From assembly GCF_000003815.2 (NCBI RefSeq), contig NC_049992.1:21106880-21170879 (forward strand): a stretch of DNA of 64,000 nucleotides. The letters run 5' to 3'. The notes beneath the pieces were generated by a model that saw only the letters and a program-made list of their open reading frames with translations, had not been told where the DNA came from and did not search any database. Positions 57,701-63,330 of the stretch are shown one piece after another; position 1 is the first letter of the stretch, and the number at the start of each line of letters is the position of its first letter. The position numbers and the translations under genes are program-made. This stretch comes from Branchiostoma floridae (taxonomy: Eukaryota > Chordata > Leptocardii > Amphioxiformes > Branchiostomatidae).

Positions 57701-60700
57701 CTAGACACTCACTCACATTAAAAGGACGTTAACACATCCCATGATCCAACATCTTACAGCTACGGTGTTAAAAAACATTTGCATGGGGGCACGCCAAACT
57801 GCGTATGAAAGCAGCAAAGGGATGGTGAGATACAGCTGCGCATGGCAAACAACCCCAACCACAATACTCAAGACCTCCTACATCATTAGGTGTAGGTCAA
57901 GTTCGATAATGGGCCTCCTGGCGACTTCTTCCCAGAGGTAAACTAGAGTTTCACAAAACACATACCTTTGCCAAATAATCAAGGCTTGTTATGGATAGTG
58001 TCTTAGCATCTCCCTAGGTCTATCATCAGATTCACGAAAACAGTCTTGTTTTCCAATAGCCCAACTACAATAATGCCAGCTGTATCATGTTGACCTATTG
58101 ACCTAGATCTAAGGACACCAGCTGTAGATAAATCACATGTACAGTCAAACCTGTCCATAGCGGCCACTCAAGGGACTGGTCAAAATTGGCCACTATAGAG
58201 AGGTGGCCACTATAGAGAATATGCTAATTAATTGACCACAAGCAATAAGTTACACATGGTTTTAGTACCCACTGATCTTCATTCACATAATACAGTACTG
58301 TACATGTACTGCAATGATTTTTACAAGTTATATGTATTAAGAAAACAAAAGCTATAAAAAGTTTTAAATGTTCTACAGTTGATATTGTCTGATGAGACTG
58401 GTATCGTCATATTTCTTTGATCTTTCGTCTTGTATCCTTTGATACTTCGCCTTTCGTGTGTTCCCACTCGCGTTCACACGTCAGATTCGCCCATTATGCT
58501 AATGTGGTACTCAAAAGAAAAGTCTCGTCATTTTAGACTTATCTCTTAATAAATGTAAGAATAAAATCCACCATAGTCTGAATTTCATATCATTTTGTCT
58601 TTGTAACAATCTATTTAGAAAGTTTTTGTGATGTAAATTTACCTAAGCGATAGTGTATTAGAACGTAACTTTAACACAATTTACCTCTGTAATATTGGTG
58701 TCATCTATTGACCTTTTACTTTTAGTCAATCTTTATTGCGCAACAATTGTACGGGTACAATGTATGGCAAGTTCGGGTGTAATACATGTACAGAACATCA
58801 AGACTAATATCTATGTGGTTGCTTATACATAACAACCATTTATGGTAAAGGGTTCTATGTAACAAATGACTAGTCGCTATGCTACTTCAGCTGAGCGGAT
58901 TAATTCATGGGGAACAGGTATTACTAGAGCATAGTGGTACACGATACAGAGTTAACATCAAGTGTTTGTCAGTACGATTCCTTTTTTGAAAAGCAGTAGA
59001 GATCAGCGGTCCGCGTGGCCGTAATCGGCAGTGTTTTTGTACCTGCGGGACCGGAAGTCGTGTGGCCGTGGCCGCGTTGGACAGGTGGCCGCTAAGCCTA
59101 TTTCTTAATCATTACGAATCCAAGGGACCGACAAAAAGTGGCCACTATGGGCAGGTGGCCGGTATGCAGAGGTGGCCGCTAATAGTATACAGGTTTGTAC
59201 CAACGTTAACACTGAATGCAGTATGATACAGCGTTCATAGAAGTTTTCCTATAACTTATAAGATAGTGATTTGCATAATTTGCATCTCATTATGTTATCA
59301 ACCAAGGTACCTACCTACCAAAAACAAAGAATATCCATCAATGCCTTCTCATAAGTTACAAACTACAAGACCCACTGCAGTTCCAAAACAAGCTGCTAGG
59401 GAGCCCAAACTTACACCATTTACTCCCGGTTCCAACAGCTATCCACCACTTAAAAACGATAAACCTGGCACTTCAAGAAAATTTCAGTGAAAAGTGATGC
59501 ACACTTGCAGTACTTACCAAAACCAGTTGCCAGGAGGCCCATTATCGAACTTGACCTCCCTTTTTGTGACCCCTACCAAGCCACCAAATATCATTAACAT
59601 CCGTCAAGAACATCTCGAGTTATCTCGTATACAGACAAACGCACTTACGTACAAAGGCAGCTACAGCACCATAGGTAAAAGCTAGTTAAACCATTCTCAC
59701 ACTTGACAATCCACTACACACCTACCAAATATCGTGAAAATCTCCCAAAGTCCCAGCTGCATTTTGACTTATGCTGCCGAAAACAAGCCGCAAAAAATAC
59801 CAATCTCGCTGCTGTACCGTAGGAAAATGCCAGGTAAACCGTTTTCGAACTTGGCATGCCGCTACACACCTACCAAAAGTCAAAAAGATCCATTCACAAT
59901 TTCTCAACTTATATGCTGTTGACCTACATACAGACCCATGTAACAGAAAACATAATCTTCTTGGCAAAGATAAAAAGGAGACTACAAAATGTATACCAAC
60001 CTGAGACAATCCAGGAACCCTCTCTCAGTCCAGTGGCACTGGTGGGGAAATCCAGCATGTCTGGGTCAATGGTTGTAACTCCAACCTCTATAGATCCACT
60101 CCACGAATTCACCTGCAAAGGTAATGGACTCAAGTCAAAACTCTTTTCTCAGCAGCTTTTCTCATACAACTTACATGATAAATGACAAGCCTCAAACTAA
60201 GAATTGTAGCAGGCTATTGTTTTGAATGAATTTCTGTTAAGATGTTTTCAGAACAACGGTCCCACGGATTAAACAGAAAGTGGTGAAGAGGGGGGGCAAT
60301 TACCTTACGCGTTATTCAGGGAAAATCATCAAGGCAGCATGATCAAAGAACCTGTATCGTTACTTTGGCTTCCACATCGGAACAGAACTACATGCTAGAA
60401 GTGTACCTGCCATGTAAACTATTGACAGGATCACCATGATTACAAATTAGGTTACACATGTATGCAGTAATACTGTACAAAATTTATATGTAAATAACGT
60501 TTATATATGATGAAACAGTGGTGTTCAAGTACTGCCTATCGTCCTTGCCCAAGGGCACTAGTGCTTTTGTGGCGACAGCGATAGCAGTCGTGATTTGTGA
60601 TCCGGCTGCCCGGGTTCGGCGCGGGTTCGAATCCCGGGAGTCGGGATGTTGTTTCTTTCTGTTCTACTCGCCCCTCTGGTTGTTTCACTGGTTCCCATGC

Positions 60701-61594
60701 CGACCCTGTGAGTAACAGGCTAGCGGATGTGCCACCCAGGGATGTCGAACTCGGAGATTTGAGGACGAATCTTGAAGAAAAGGGGGAGTAGTGTAACAGT
60801 GGTGTTCAAGTACTGCCTATCATCCTTACCCAAGGGCACTAGTGCTTTTGTGGCGACAGCGATAGCAGTCGTGATTTGTGATCCGGCTGCACGGGTTTGG
60901 CGCGGTTTTGAATCCCGGGAGTCGGGATGTTGTTTCTTTCTGTTCTACTCGCCCCTCTGGTTGTTTCAATGAGTATACAAACCAGAATGGAACAGCCTGG
61001 GGTTACCATCCGGTTTACGTTGTAAATCTATCCCAAATAGGCTGTATCGTGAGTAGTGACTGGAACTTATAAACCTCATCTCAGTCATAGTACCTGACTG
61101 GAACCCCATGTGCCAGTACAATGCAAGAACACACTGAGTGTGTCAATAGCCTGTTTTGGCTTGAGTGTGTCAATTACTCTCAATAGCCATTTTGGCTATG
61201 GACACACTCAGTGTGTCAAAAGCCTGCTTTTGATTATTGCCACACTGAGTGTGTCAATACTCAAAAAATTATAGCCTCGCTCATATGTCAAAGGTAAAGG
61301 CCCTGATCTTTTATTGAAAACTGTATATTTTTATCAAGCTGCATACTTGCATACTACGTACATACTAGCTAGCTGCAAGCTATTGAAACTTACCTTCCTG
61401 TCGAGCCGGACTTCAAAAATCTCTCCATCGCGCAGGGGCTGTCTCCCGAACACCAGCCCGTTGTTGAACTCCTGGGTAGGCTGCTGGCGCTCCGCTGTCC
61501 GTCCGTTGTTACCGACAGACACCAGCGCCCCGACCCTGGGGTGGAACTCCACCGCCATCTTGGAACACACGAAGTGCGGCGGATTTTGCGACAT
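25019..61594 (-). CDS. NEURL4: Neuralized-like protein 4, complete 27-exon gene
   Basis: NEURL4 in vertebrates is a centrosomal scaffold that binds HERC2 and CP110 and carries six NHR domains; this gene has the same architecture. I traced 27 exons from ATG 61594 to TAG 25021-25019. Every junction is GT-AG, all phases agree, and the CDS is 4296 bp (1431 residues; human is about 1560, with a longer low-complexity N-terminus). Approximate domains: NHR1 16-178, NHR2 203-372, NHR3 413-577, NHR4 617-780, NHR5 804-975, NHR6 1009-1162, Cys-rich segment 1190-1270, putative ART-like fold 1278-1431. The N-terminus starts [20 protein letters not shown]; the in-frame ATG at 61558 is an alternative start. 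Introns total about 32 kb and are full of mobile elements. The gene is head to head with KIAA2013. Exon lists are in the domain entries. Confidence 0.95.
25307..25872. mobile_element. Large foldback MULE-like element with 9-bp duplication
   Basis: Inverted arms of at least 165 bp begin TAGCCTGGAATCCAGCC and end in the complement. Flanking 25298-25306 and 25873-25881 are both gctttccag (the match extends two more bases if 'ta' is included). No transposase ORF. Located in NEURL4 intron 26. Confidence 0.8.
26721..26907. repeat. Foldback element, about 58-bp arms
   Basis: The left arm begins TATAGAAAAAATGCTAACAC and includes 'aactatagggacttaccc'; the right arm (about 26850-26907) is its near-perfect complement. 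Located in NEURL4 intron 25, about 80 bases from exon 25. Confidence 0.75.
27828..28566. repeat. 27-bp minisatellite with an 81-bp higher-order unit
   Basis: Units are close to TTCAGCACCAGGGACAGGGATGGTGTG. Three variants differ at the end (GGATGGTGTG, AGATAGTGTG, GGATGGTGAG) and alternate in fixed order for about four cycles from 28040, giving an 81-bp higher-order repeat. Being a multiple of three, it yields long open frames on both strands that are not genes. Located in NEURL4 intron 24. Confidence 0.95.
28653..29171. mobile_element. Harbinger-like MITE, related to 51176-51690
   Basis: The left end reads GGCAACAGCAAGTAAATATT after TAA; the right end reads 'gtcatctataaaatctatttactgg', the diverged complement. 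The interior shares 'cacttctacaagcacaagc' and 'aacatatttgctcatttggta' with the element at 51176-51690 (there in reverse). No ORF. Located in NEURL4 intron 24. Confidence 0.6.
30125..30624. mobile_element. Tc1/mariner-like MITE (500 bp)
   Basis: TA at 30123-30124 and 30625-30626 flank inverted ends CAGTCAAACCTGTATTAGC / 'gctatagacaggtttgactg'. TA duplication with CAGT termini fits Tc1/mariner. Located in NEURL4 intron 22, ending 52 bases from the exon 22 donor. The longer relative is at about 58142-59199, with a fragment near 45292-45325. Confidence 0.7.
30982..34894 (-). CDS. NEURL4: NEURL4 exons 19-21: NHR domain 6
   Basis: Exons 34727-34894, 33868-34026 and 30982-31161, all phase 0. Runs: [70 protein letters not shown], then [18 protein letters not shown] and [13 protein letters not shown]. 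It is the most diverged of the six domains. The intron between exons 20 and 21 (31162-33867) is about 88% occupied by the 23-bp minisatellite. Confidence 0.93.
31258..33640. repeat. 23-bp minisatellite, about 100 units
   Basis: Tandem units close to GGATATTCTATAACAGCCTC followed by CAA, with AAA, CAATGA and TAC variants and a rare GGAAGC-containing unit at about 32350 and 33206. Contains the 327-N gap (32779-33105). The array fills nearly all of NEURL4 intron 20 and ends about 97 bases from the exon 21 acceptor. Confidence 0.98.
32779..33105. other. Assembly gap (327 N) inside the minisatellite
   Basis: The gap sits between two stretches of the array with the same order of unit variants, so its true content and size are uncertain. 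Confidence 1.
35575..36425. repeat. Large inverted duplication carrying an ATG and splice donor on each arm
   Basis: Left arm (to about 35850) and right arm (from about 36005) are inverted copies, diverged by perhaps 15%. Each includes 'cccgccggcccgtggaatc', 'acttcctagttca' and, nearest the centre, ATGTCTCAG then six to eight bases to AAG|GTAAGT. Left: ATG 35802, exon end 35818. Right (minus strand): ATG 36062, exon end 36046. Located in NEURL4 intron 18. Confidence 0.65.
36770..37110. repeat. Unclassified repeat-like segment adjoining exon 18
   Basis: Contains self-complementary 'cgtcaattgacgg' and a second 'gtcaaccttgacgga', with 'ggctctaggcagcatcc' at the left and 'gctagggccctg' at the right edge. 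It looks like a non-autonomous element ending about 20 bases downstream of the exon 18 donor. Confidence 0.35.
37130..40816 (-). CDS. NEURL4: NEURL4 exons 15-18: NHR domain 5
   Basis: Exons 40677-40816, 40086-40298, 38086-38184 and 37130-37258, all ending in phase 0. Runs: [66 protein letters not shown], then [18 protein letters not shown] and [17 protein letters not shown] Ser/Thr-rich tail follows ([20 protein letters not shown]). The core is more diverged than in NHR2-4. Intron 16 contains a copy of the 13468-element terminus (about 39670-39806). Confidence 0.93.
37515..37690. repeat. Dispersed SINE-like repeat
   Basis: The segment from 'gggccgtccctcgg' through 'gagagtcacacctcgggcacg' to 'gggtccttcctggtgtgagtgg' is a recognisable dispersed repeat type of invertebrate genomes, from general familiarity. 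Located in NEURL4 intron 17. Confidence 0.45.
38400..39560. other. NEURL4 intron 16, repetitive DNA
   Basis: Contains 'ttggaagttatgtacatc...gatgagg' shared with 11945-12000, repeated 'gaggacc..atttgcat' phrases, and two direct copies of a block with 'cggtacgctttttt' (about 38745 and 38985). No exon signal. Confidence 0.4.
39670..39806 (-). mobile_element. Terminal fragment of the 13468-14551 transposon family
   Basis: In reverse complement it matches 13469-13595: the TAACGGGGGCCGCCCTAAG end, a GATCTTATTAT block, 'gtttgttgccactgacta' and 'aaataaaccaagtcc'. Only this end is present. Located in NEURL4 intron 16. Confidence 0.7.
41742..44807 (-). CDS. NEURL4: NEURL4 exons 11-14: acidic linker and NHR domain 4
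   Basis: Exons 44508-44807, 43173-43251, 42674-42843 and 41742-41855. An acidic linker ([18 protein letters not shown]) leads to [49 protein letters not shown], a variant WMLSG strand, [18 protein letters not shown] and [16 protein letters not shown]. The intron between exons 13 and 14 contains the 31-bp minisatellite (42193-42535). Confidence 0.93.
42193..42535. repeat. 31-bp minisatellite, 11 near-identical units
   Basis: The unit begins AGTCCCAGTTTGTCCAGTGT and ends TTGTTAGATAA. The copies are almost identical, so it is recently expanded or homogenised. Located in NEURL4 intron 13. Confidence 0.97.
45425..50979 (-). CDS. NEURL4: NEURL4 exons 8-10: NHR domain 3
   Basis: Exons 50877-50979 (phase 2 end), 48234-48501 and 45425-45587. 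Key runs: [66 protein letters not shown], then [18 protein letters not shown] and [17 protein letters not shown]. Intron 9 (45588-48233) carries the 1.85-kb hAT element. Intron 8 carries a hAT-type MITE (48552-48995), a MULE-like foldback (49377-49471) and a CAGGGGTGCC-ended element (50504-50861). Confidence 0.93.
46222..48070. mobile_element. hAT-superfamily element with 8-bp target duplication
   Basis: Termini CAGCGTTCCCGCCAGG (left, 46222) and the complement (right, ending 48070) are flanked by identical 8-mers TTGTAAAT (46214-46221 and 48071-48078). An 8-bp duplication and CAG-type ends define hAT. The element is 1849 bp; no full transposase is visible, so it is probably non-autonomous. 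The interior includes a GC-rich open segment (about 46919-47200). Located in NEURL4 intron 9. Confidence 0.85.
48552..48995. mobile_element. hAT-type MITE with 8-bp duplication
   Basis: Ends TAGGGCTGGGTACCGGTACA and the inverted form, flanked by ATATGGCA on both sides (48544-48551 and 48996-49003). The interior consists of repeated 'caggtccggt' words. Located in NEURL4 intron 8. Confidence 0.8.
49377..49471. mobile_element. MULE-like foldback MITE with 9-bp duplication
   Basis: TAGCCTGGTATCCAGCCGTA and its complement flank a short pyrimidine-rich core. Direct repeats gtaacctga occur at 49368-49376 and 49472-49480. Located in NEURL4 intron 8. Confidence 0.85.
49620..49810. repeat. Hairpin with a dispersed 'atatccagttg' repeat
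   Basis: 'caactggatatgattttggaaa' and its complement flank about 75 bases, followed by 'gagtaactgctttttgg'. The same words recur at 27140-27260, 54938-54970 and 57395-57435, so this is a dispersed family, likely a retroelement tail. Confidence 0.5.
50504..50861. mobile_element. hAT-like MITE with CAGGGGTGCC ends
   Basis: The left end CAGGGGTGCCAAAGCATTTG is matched by the inverted right end (ggtgcaaatgcttaggcacccct). The interior is a series of imperfect 'catacgaa/cgcataa' motifs. No exact 8-bp target duplication was found. Located in NEURL4 intron 8, about 15 bases from exon 8. Confidence 0.6.
51176..51690. mobile_element. Harbinger-like MITE flanked by TAA
   Basis: GGCCACAGCAAGTAAATTTT and its diverged complement form the ends, with TAA at 51173-51175 and 51691-51693. 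It is 515 bp with no ORF. Its right-end words recur near 53355-53410 and at 28653-29171. Located in NEURL4 intron 7. Confidence 0.65.
51800..51900. repeat. Partial copy of the 63182-63330 MITE
   Basis: Shares 'cgaacttaaaaccacc.cgaaaagtcctt' and 'cttaaatgcatttacagta' with the element near the KIAA2013 exon; only the right part is present. Located in NEURL4 intron 7. Confidence 0.6.
52033..55340 (-). CDS. NEURL4: NEURL4 exons 4-7: NHR domain 2
   Basis: Exons 55135-55340, 54033-54144, 53026-53114 and 52033-52285. A linker ([19 protein letters not shown]) precedes [20 protein letters not shown], then [44 protein letters not shown] and [16 protein letters not shown]. The intron before 54144 has the 53650-53935 foldback; the intron between exons 6 and 7 has a LINE scrap (52374-52586). 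The exon 6 acceptor (tggaag) lacks a strong pyrimidine tract but is required by the reading frame. Confidence 0.93.
52374..52586 (+). pseudogene. LINE ORF2 C-terminal zinc-knuckle fragment
   Basis: The open frame contains [20 protein letters not shown] followed by [17 protein letters not shown], the C-x2-C...H...C pattern found near the C-terminus of many LINE ORF2 proteins. It is a truncated insertion, antisense to NEURL4, in the intron between exons 6 and 7. Confidence 0.75.
53650..53935. repeat. Foldback element, about 110-bp arms
   Basis: The left arm runs from TGTTACAATTTTTACAA through 'aataccaacaagctttcgatcag' to 'tcaagttgaaatgaccc'; the right arm is the near-perfect complement, ending 'attgtaaca'. 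Located in NEURL4 intron 5. Confidence 0.75.
54997..55109. mobile_element. MULE-like foldback MITE
   Basis: TAGCCTGGTATCC ends with inverted right end; flanks ctatctggt (54988-54996) and gtatctggt (55110-55118) match at eight of nine bases. Located in NEURL4 intron 4, 26 bases from exon 4. Confidence 0.75.
55560..55780. repeat. Dispersed repeat shared with 23920-24680
   Basis: Contains 'gtagcttaggcaaagatgttc' and 'atgcaaatgaggacttaatttgcataa', recurring elsewhere in the window (24170-24195 and 38620-38645). Located in NEURL4 intron 3. Confidence 0.5.
56234..61594 (-). CDS. NEURL4: NEURL4 exons 1-3: N-terminus and NHR domain 1
   Basis: Exons 61394-61594 (phase 0 end), 60001-60112 (phase 1) and 56234-56467 (phase 1). 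Together they encode a full [53 protein letters not shown], the DxLxEGD turn, [18 protein letters not shown] and [19 protein letters not shown] domains are beta-sandwich protein-interaction modules. Intron 1 contains the miniature LTR element (60511-60968). Intron 2 contains a Tc1-like element (about 58142-59199) and a dispersed repeat (about 59300-59960). Confidence 0.95.
56737..57077. mobile_element. MITE with CAGGGCTCGAAAT ends
   Basis: CAGGGCTCGAAAT at the left and 'atttcgagccctg' at the right define inverted ends; the interior repeats 'acctgcac' words. A right-end fragment recurs at about 41440-41527. No matching 8-bp flanks were found. The structure suggests hAT. Located in NEURL4 intron 2. 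Confidence 0.6.
58142..59199. mobile_element. Longer Tc1/mariner-like relative of 30125-30624
   Basis: Starts CAGTCAAACCTGTCCATAGC after TA; the right side reads 'aggtggccgctaatagtatacaggttt' with a decayed terminus. Both sides contain repeated 'gtggccactat' words. Located in NEURL4 intron 2. Confidence 0.6.
59300..59960. repeat. Dispersed repeat with 'tgccaggaggccca' words
   Basis: Repeated phrases ('gctgctagggagcccaaactt', 'gttgccaggaggcccattatcgaac', 'atgccaggtaaaccgttttcgaac') recur near 45085-45120, and inverted at about 57895-57925. No coding function is inferred. Located in NEURL4 intron 2. Confidence 0.4.
60511..60968 (+). mobile_element. Miniature LTR element (TRIM-like) with tRNA-like LTRs
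   Basis: Two direct repeats of exactly 177 bp (60511-60687 and 60792-60968) start TGAAACAG or TGTAACAG and end TGTTTCA. They flank a 104-bp interior. A purine run AGAAAAGGGGGAG abuts the second repeat, and TGGTTCCCATGCC lies one base after the first (possible primer-binding site). ATGA flanks both sides (60507-60510 and 60969-60972). The LTR contains a T-arm-like GGTTCGAATCC (intact in LTR1 only). Located in NEURL4 intron 1. Confidence 0.7.
61125..61265. repeat. Cluster of 'acactgagtgtgt' palindromes
   Basis: Three near-perfect palindromic copies, and a partial fourth, of a word around CACACTGAGTGTGTCAATA, spaced by 20-50 bases in alternating orientation. Located in NEURL4 intron 1, about 130-270 bases from exon 1. 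Confidence 0.6.
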
Positions 61595-61870
61595 TAAATG
61601 TCATAAACAAATGGTGTCGAAAATTCGGTGGAAATGACCGAATCTAGTCAGCAAGTGTTTTGCCCAGTAAGCCAAATGCCTTAAAATCGCACAGCAAGAA
61701 AGTTTAAATTTTTCAAGTCTTCTTGATTTTCAGTTTAAGTTAACCATTACGACACGACGGTTTGCGGCAGGTGGCACCATGTCCTTCACACCAGGCCACG
61801 TCTCCAACACTGCAGTAGCGCGCGGCTCTCCTGAGTTTCTATCTTGGTACATTTGACAAAATGGGGTAAA
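61595..61870. promoter_or_regulatory. Putative bidirectional promoter, NEURL4 / KIAA2013
   Basis: Only 276 bases separate the two divergent start codons. There is no clear TATA box; a GC-rich patch (gtagcgcgcggc) lies near 61815. Both 5' UTRs and the promoter must fit here unless upstream noncoding exons exist. Transcription start sites cannot be placed from sequence. Confidence 0.6.
61779..61869 (+). promoter_or_regulatory. Two upstream ORFs before KIAA2013
   Basis: uORF1: ATG 61779 (context CACCATGT) to TGA 61854-61856, 25 codons. uORF2: ATG 61861 in strong context (AAAATGG), one glycine codon, then TAA 61867-61869; the main ATG follows one base later at 61871. If the transcript starts upstream of 61779 both would be scanned first. 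Confidence 0.55.
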
Positions 61871-63149
61871 ATGTGGATTCATAACAGGTTAAAGACTATC
61901 CCTGGCGTGTTTTCGAGCACCTGGGCGAGGAGAATGCTGGCTATTCTGCTGGCCGTCAGTGTGGTCATCTGGTACATAGGGCCTTCTATTTTCGATATGG
62001 GAAGACGAGCTTGGAACAAACCGGATCTTCTCTCGATCTGCTTAAACGACAAACTTGCACCATGGCTTCATGCTGCTCAGGAGTTGGATGCAGTGGTTAC
62101 ACAGGGGAAGGAGAAGGCAGCTCAGCTTCCTTTCGTAGGGAACGGCAAGATAGGGTTCGTACCTGGGGAGGGATTGTACATTGCTACCCCGGACAGGGAC
62201 AATCCGCAGTACTCATCTCTCACATTGAAGGTGCCCTATGACCCCTCCATACAGGTGGCTATAGAATCTCTCCCAACCAGAAAAGAGTCTTCTGTGTTAG
62301 ACTACAAACATGGCATGTTCCATAAATATACCTGCTACAAGAAGTCAGAAACTGATTCGTTGTTGATGGAGCTAAAGGTAGCTTCACATCGCACAAAACC
62401 AAGCTTGCTAGTTCAGGAGCTTCGTGTGGAAAACCCGACAACGTCACCACTGCTGGTCAGTGTGAAGCAGTCCAGCTCTGTTGGTTCCGACTCCCTGTCA
62501 CTACAGACCCTTACTGTCACATTTGATGAGAAGAACCCACCTAAAGAATACATCCTTCTGAGCGGTACCGTCACCAGTGTGGATGGCAGGGTCATCATGC
62601 TTGCCATGGCGACCCCGAAGGTTTCGGAGGTCCTGAATGTTGATGAGAAGAGTGCGTTCACCTTTACCTTTGTCACTGCTGTCCATTACAGTGAGCCTGC
62701 ACCAGTCATGGACAAGGAGAAGTTGGAGGCAGTTATCAGACTTGTGAAAGACGACATTAAGGAGTATTTTCTAGCTGGTCCAGAGAACAGCAACCTCTTA
62801 GTTCAACACAAATCAGCCTGGAGTAAAGTCTGGGCATCTGGACTTCATGTTGATCCCAGGAAGGTTCTGCACATCCCCCATCCTTCCATTGTGAACTCCA
62901 GTATGTACTATGTCCTGTCCTCCGTCCAGGCACCCCTCCATCTGGATGGTATCGACCCTGAGAAAAGGAAACAACTTGAACAGCAGTTACGGAAGCAGGA
63001 GAACTGTTTCTCTGGTCATCCAACCACGCATGCACGCAACTTGTGGCCGACCGTAAAACGGGAGTCGGATATTGCTGAGCTGTCCCACCTGTGGCAGCTG
63101 ACCCTGTCTAAGAGAGGATGTTCACCTCTCGTTGCAGCAGGGGCTGATG
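61871..63149 (+). CDS. KIAA2013: KIAA2013 homologue, first coding exon (gene continues beyond window)
   Basis: A conserved metazoan membrane protein of unknown function. The start at 61871 gives MWIHNRLKTIPGVFSSTWAR, aligning with the start of the human protein; the open frame extends further upstream only through non-ATG codons. A membrane anchor lies at residues 21-40 (MLAILLAVSVVIWYIG), followed by a large, probably lumenal region. Family-specific runs near the end are NCFSGHPTTHARNLWP and LWQLTLSKRGCSPLV. The exon ends in phase 1 at GATG|GTAAGT (63149), giving 426 codons of roughly 630. The remaining third, including the expected C-terminal membrane helix, is not in the window. The low intron number is notable beside its 27-exon neighbour. 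Confidence 0.9.
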
Positions 63150-63181
63150 GTAAGTGGCAAAAGTTTATGGATGTCCCAAGT

Positions 63182-63330
63182 TACTGTAAATGCAGAAACT
63201 TTTGCGGTGGTTTATTGGTCGCGGTTTTTCGTGGTGGCAGCTTCAACTCGAACTTAAAACCACCACGAAAAGTCCTTTTTTCCCACCACTGCGAAATTGA
63301 ATCCCTGCAAACTTAAATGCAATTACAGTA
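63182..63330. mobile_element. Short MITE just inside KIAA2013 intron 1
   Basis: TACTGTAAATGCA and TGCAATTACAGTA form the ends of a 149-bp element; the interior also folds ('gcggtggttt...aaaccaccacg'). It begins 32 bases after the splice donor. Related sequence occurs at 51800-51900. Confidence 0.7.

Noticed and set aside
60598..60650. tRNA gene
   Set aside because: B box and T-arm are present but acceptor and anticodon arms do not form; the segment is part of a 177-bp LTR-like repeat.
61844..61870. Upstream extension of KIAA2013 by nine codons
   Set aside because: It would need a TTG start; the ATG at 61871 matches the conserved N-terminus MWxxxRLKxxPG.
63150..63316. In-frame continuation of the KIAA2013 frame past 63149
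   Set aside because: It follows a consensus donor GTAAGT and reads into a MITE; the family sequence ends at the donor.
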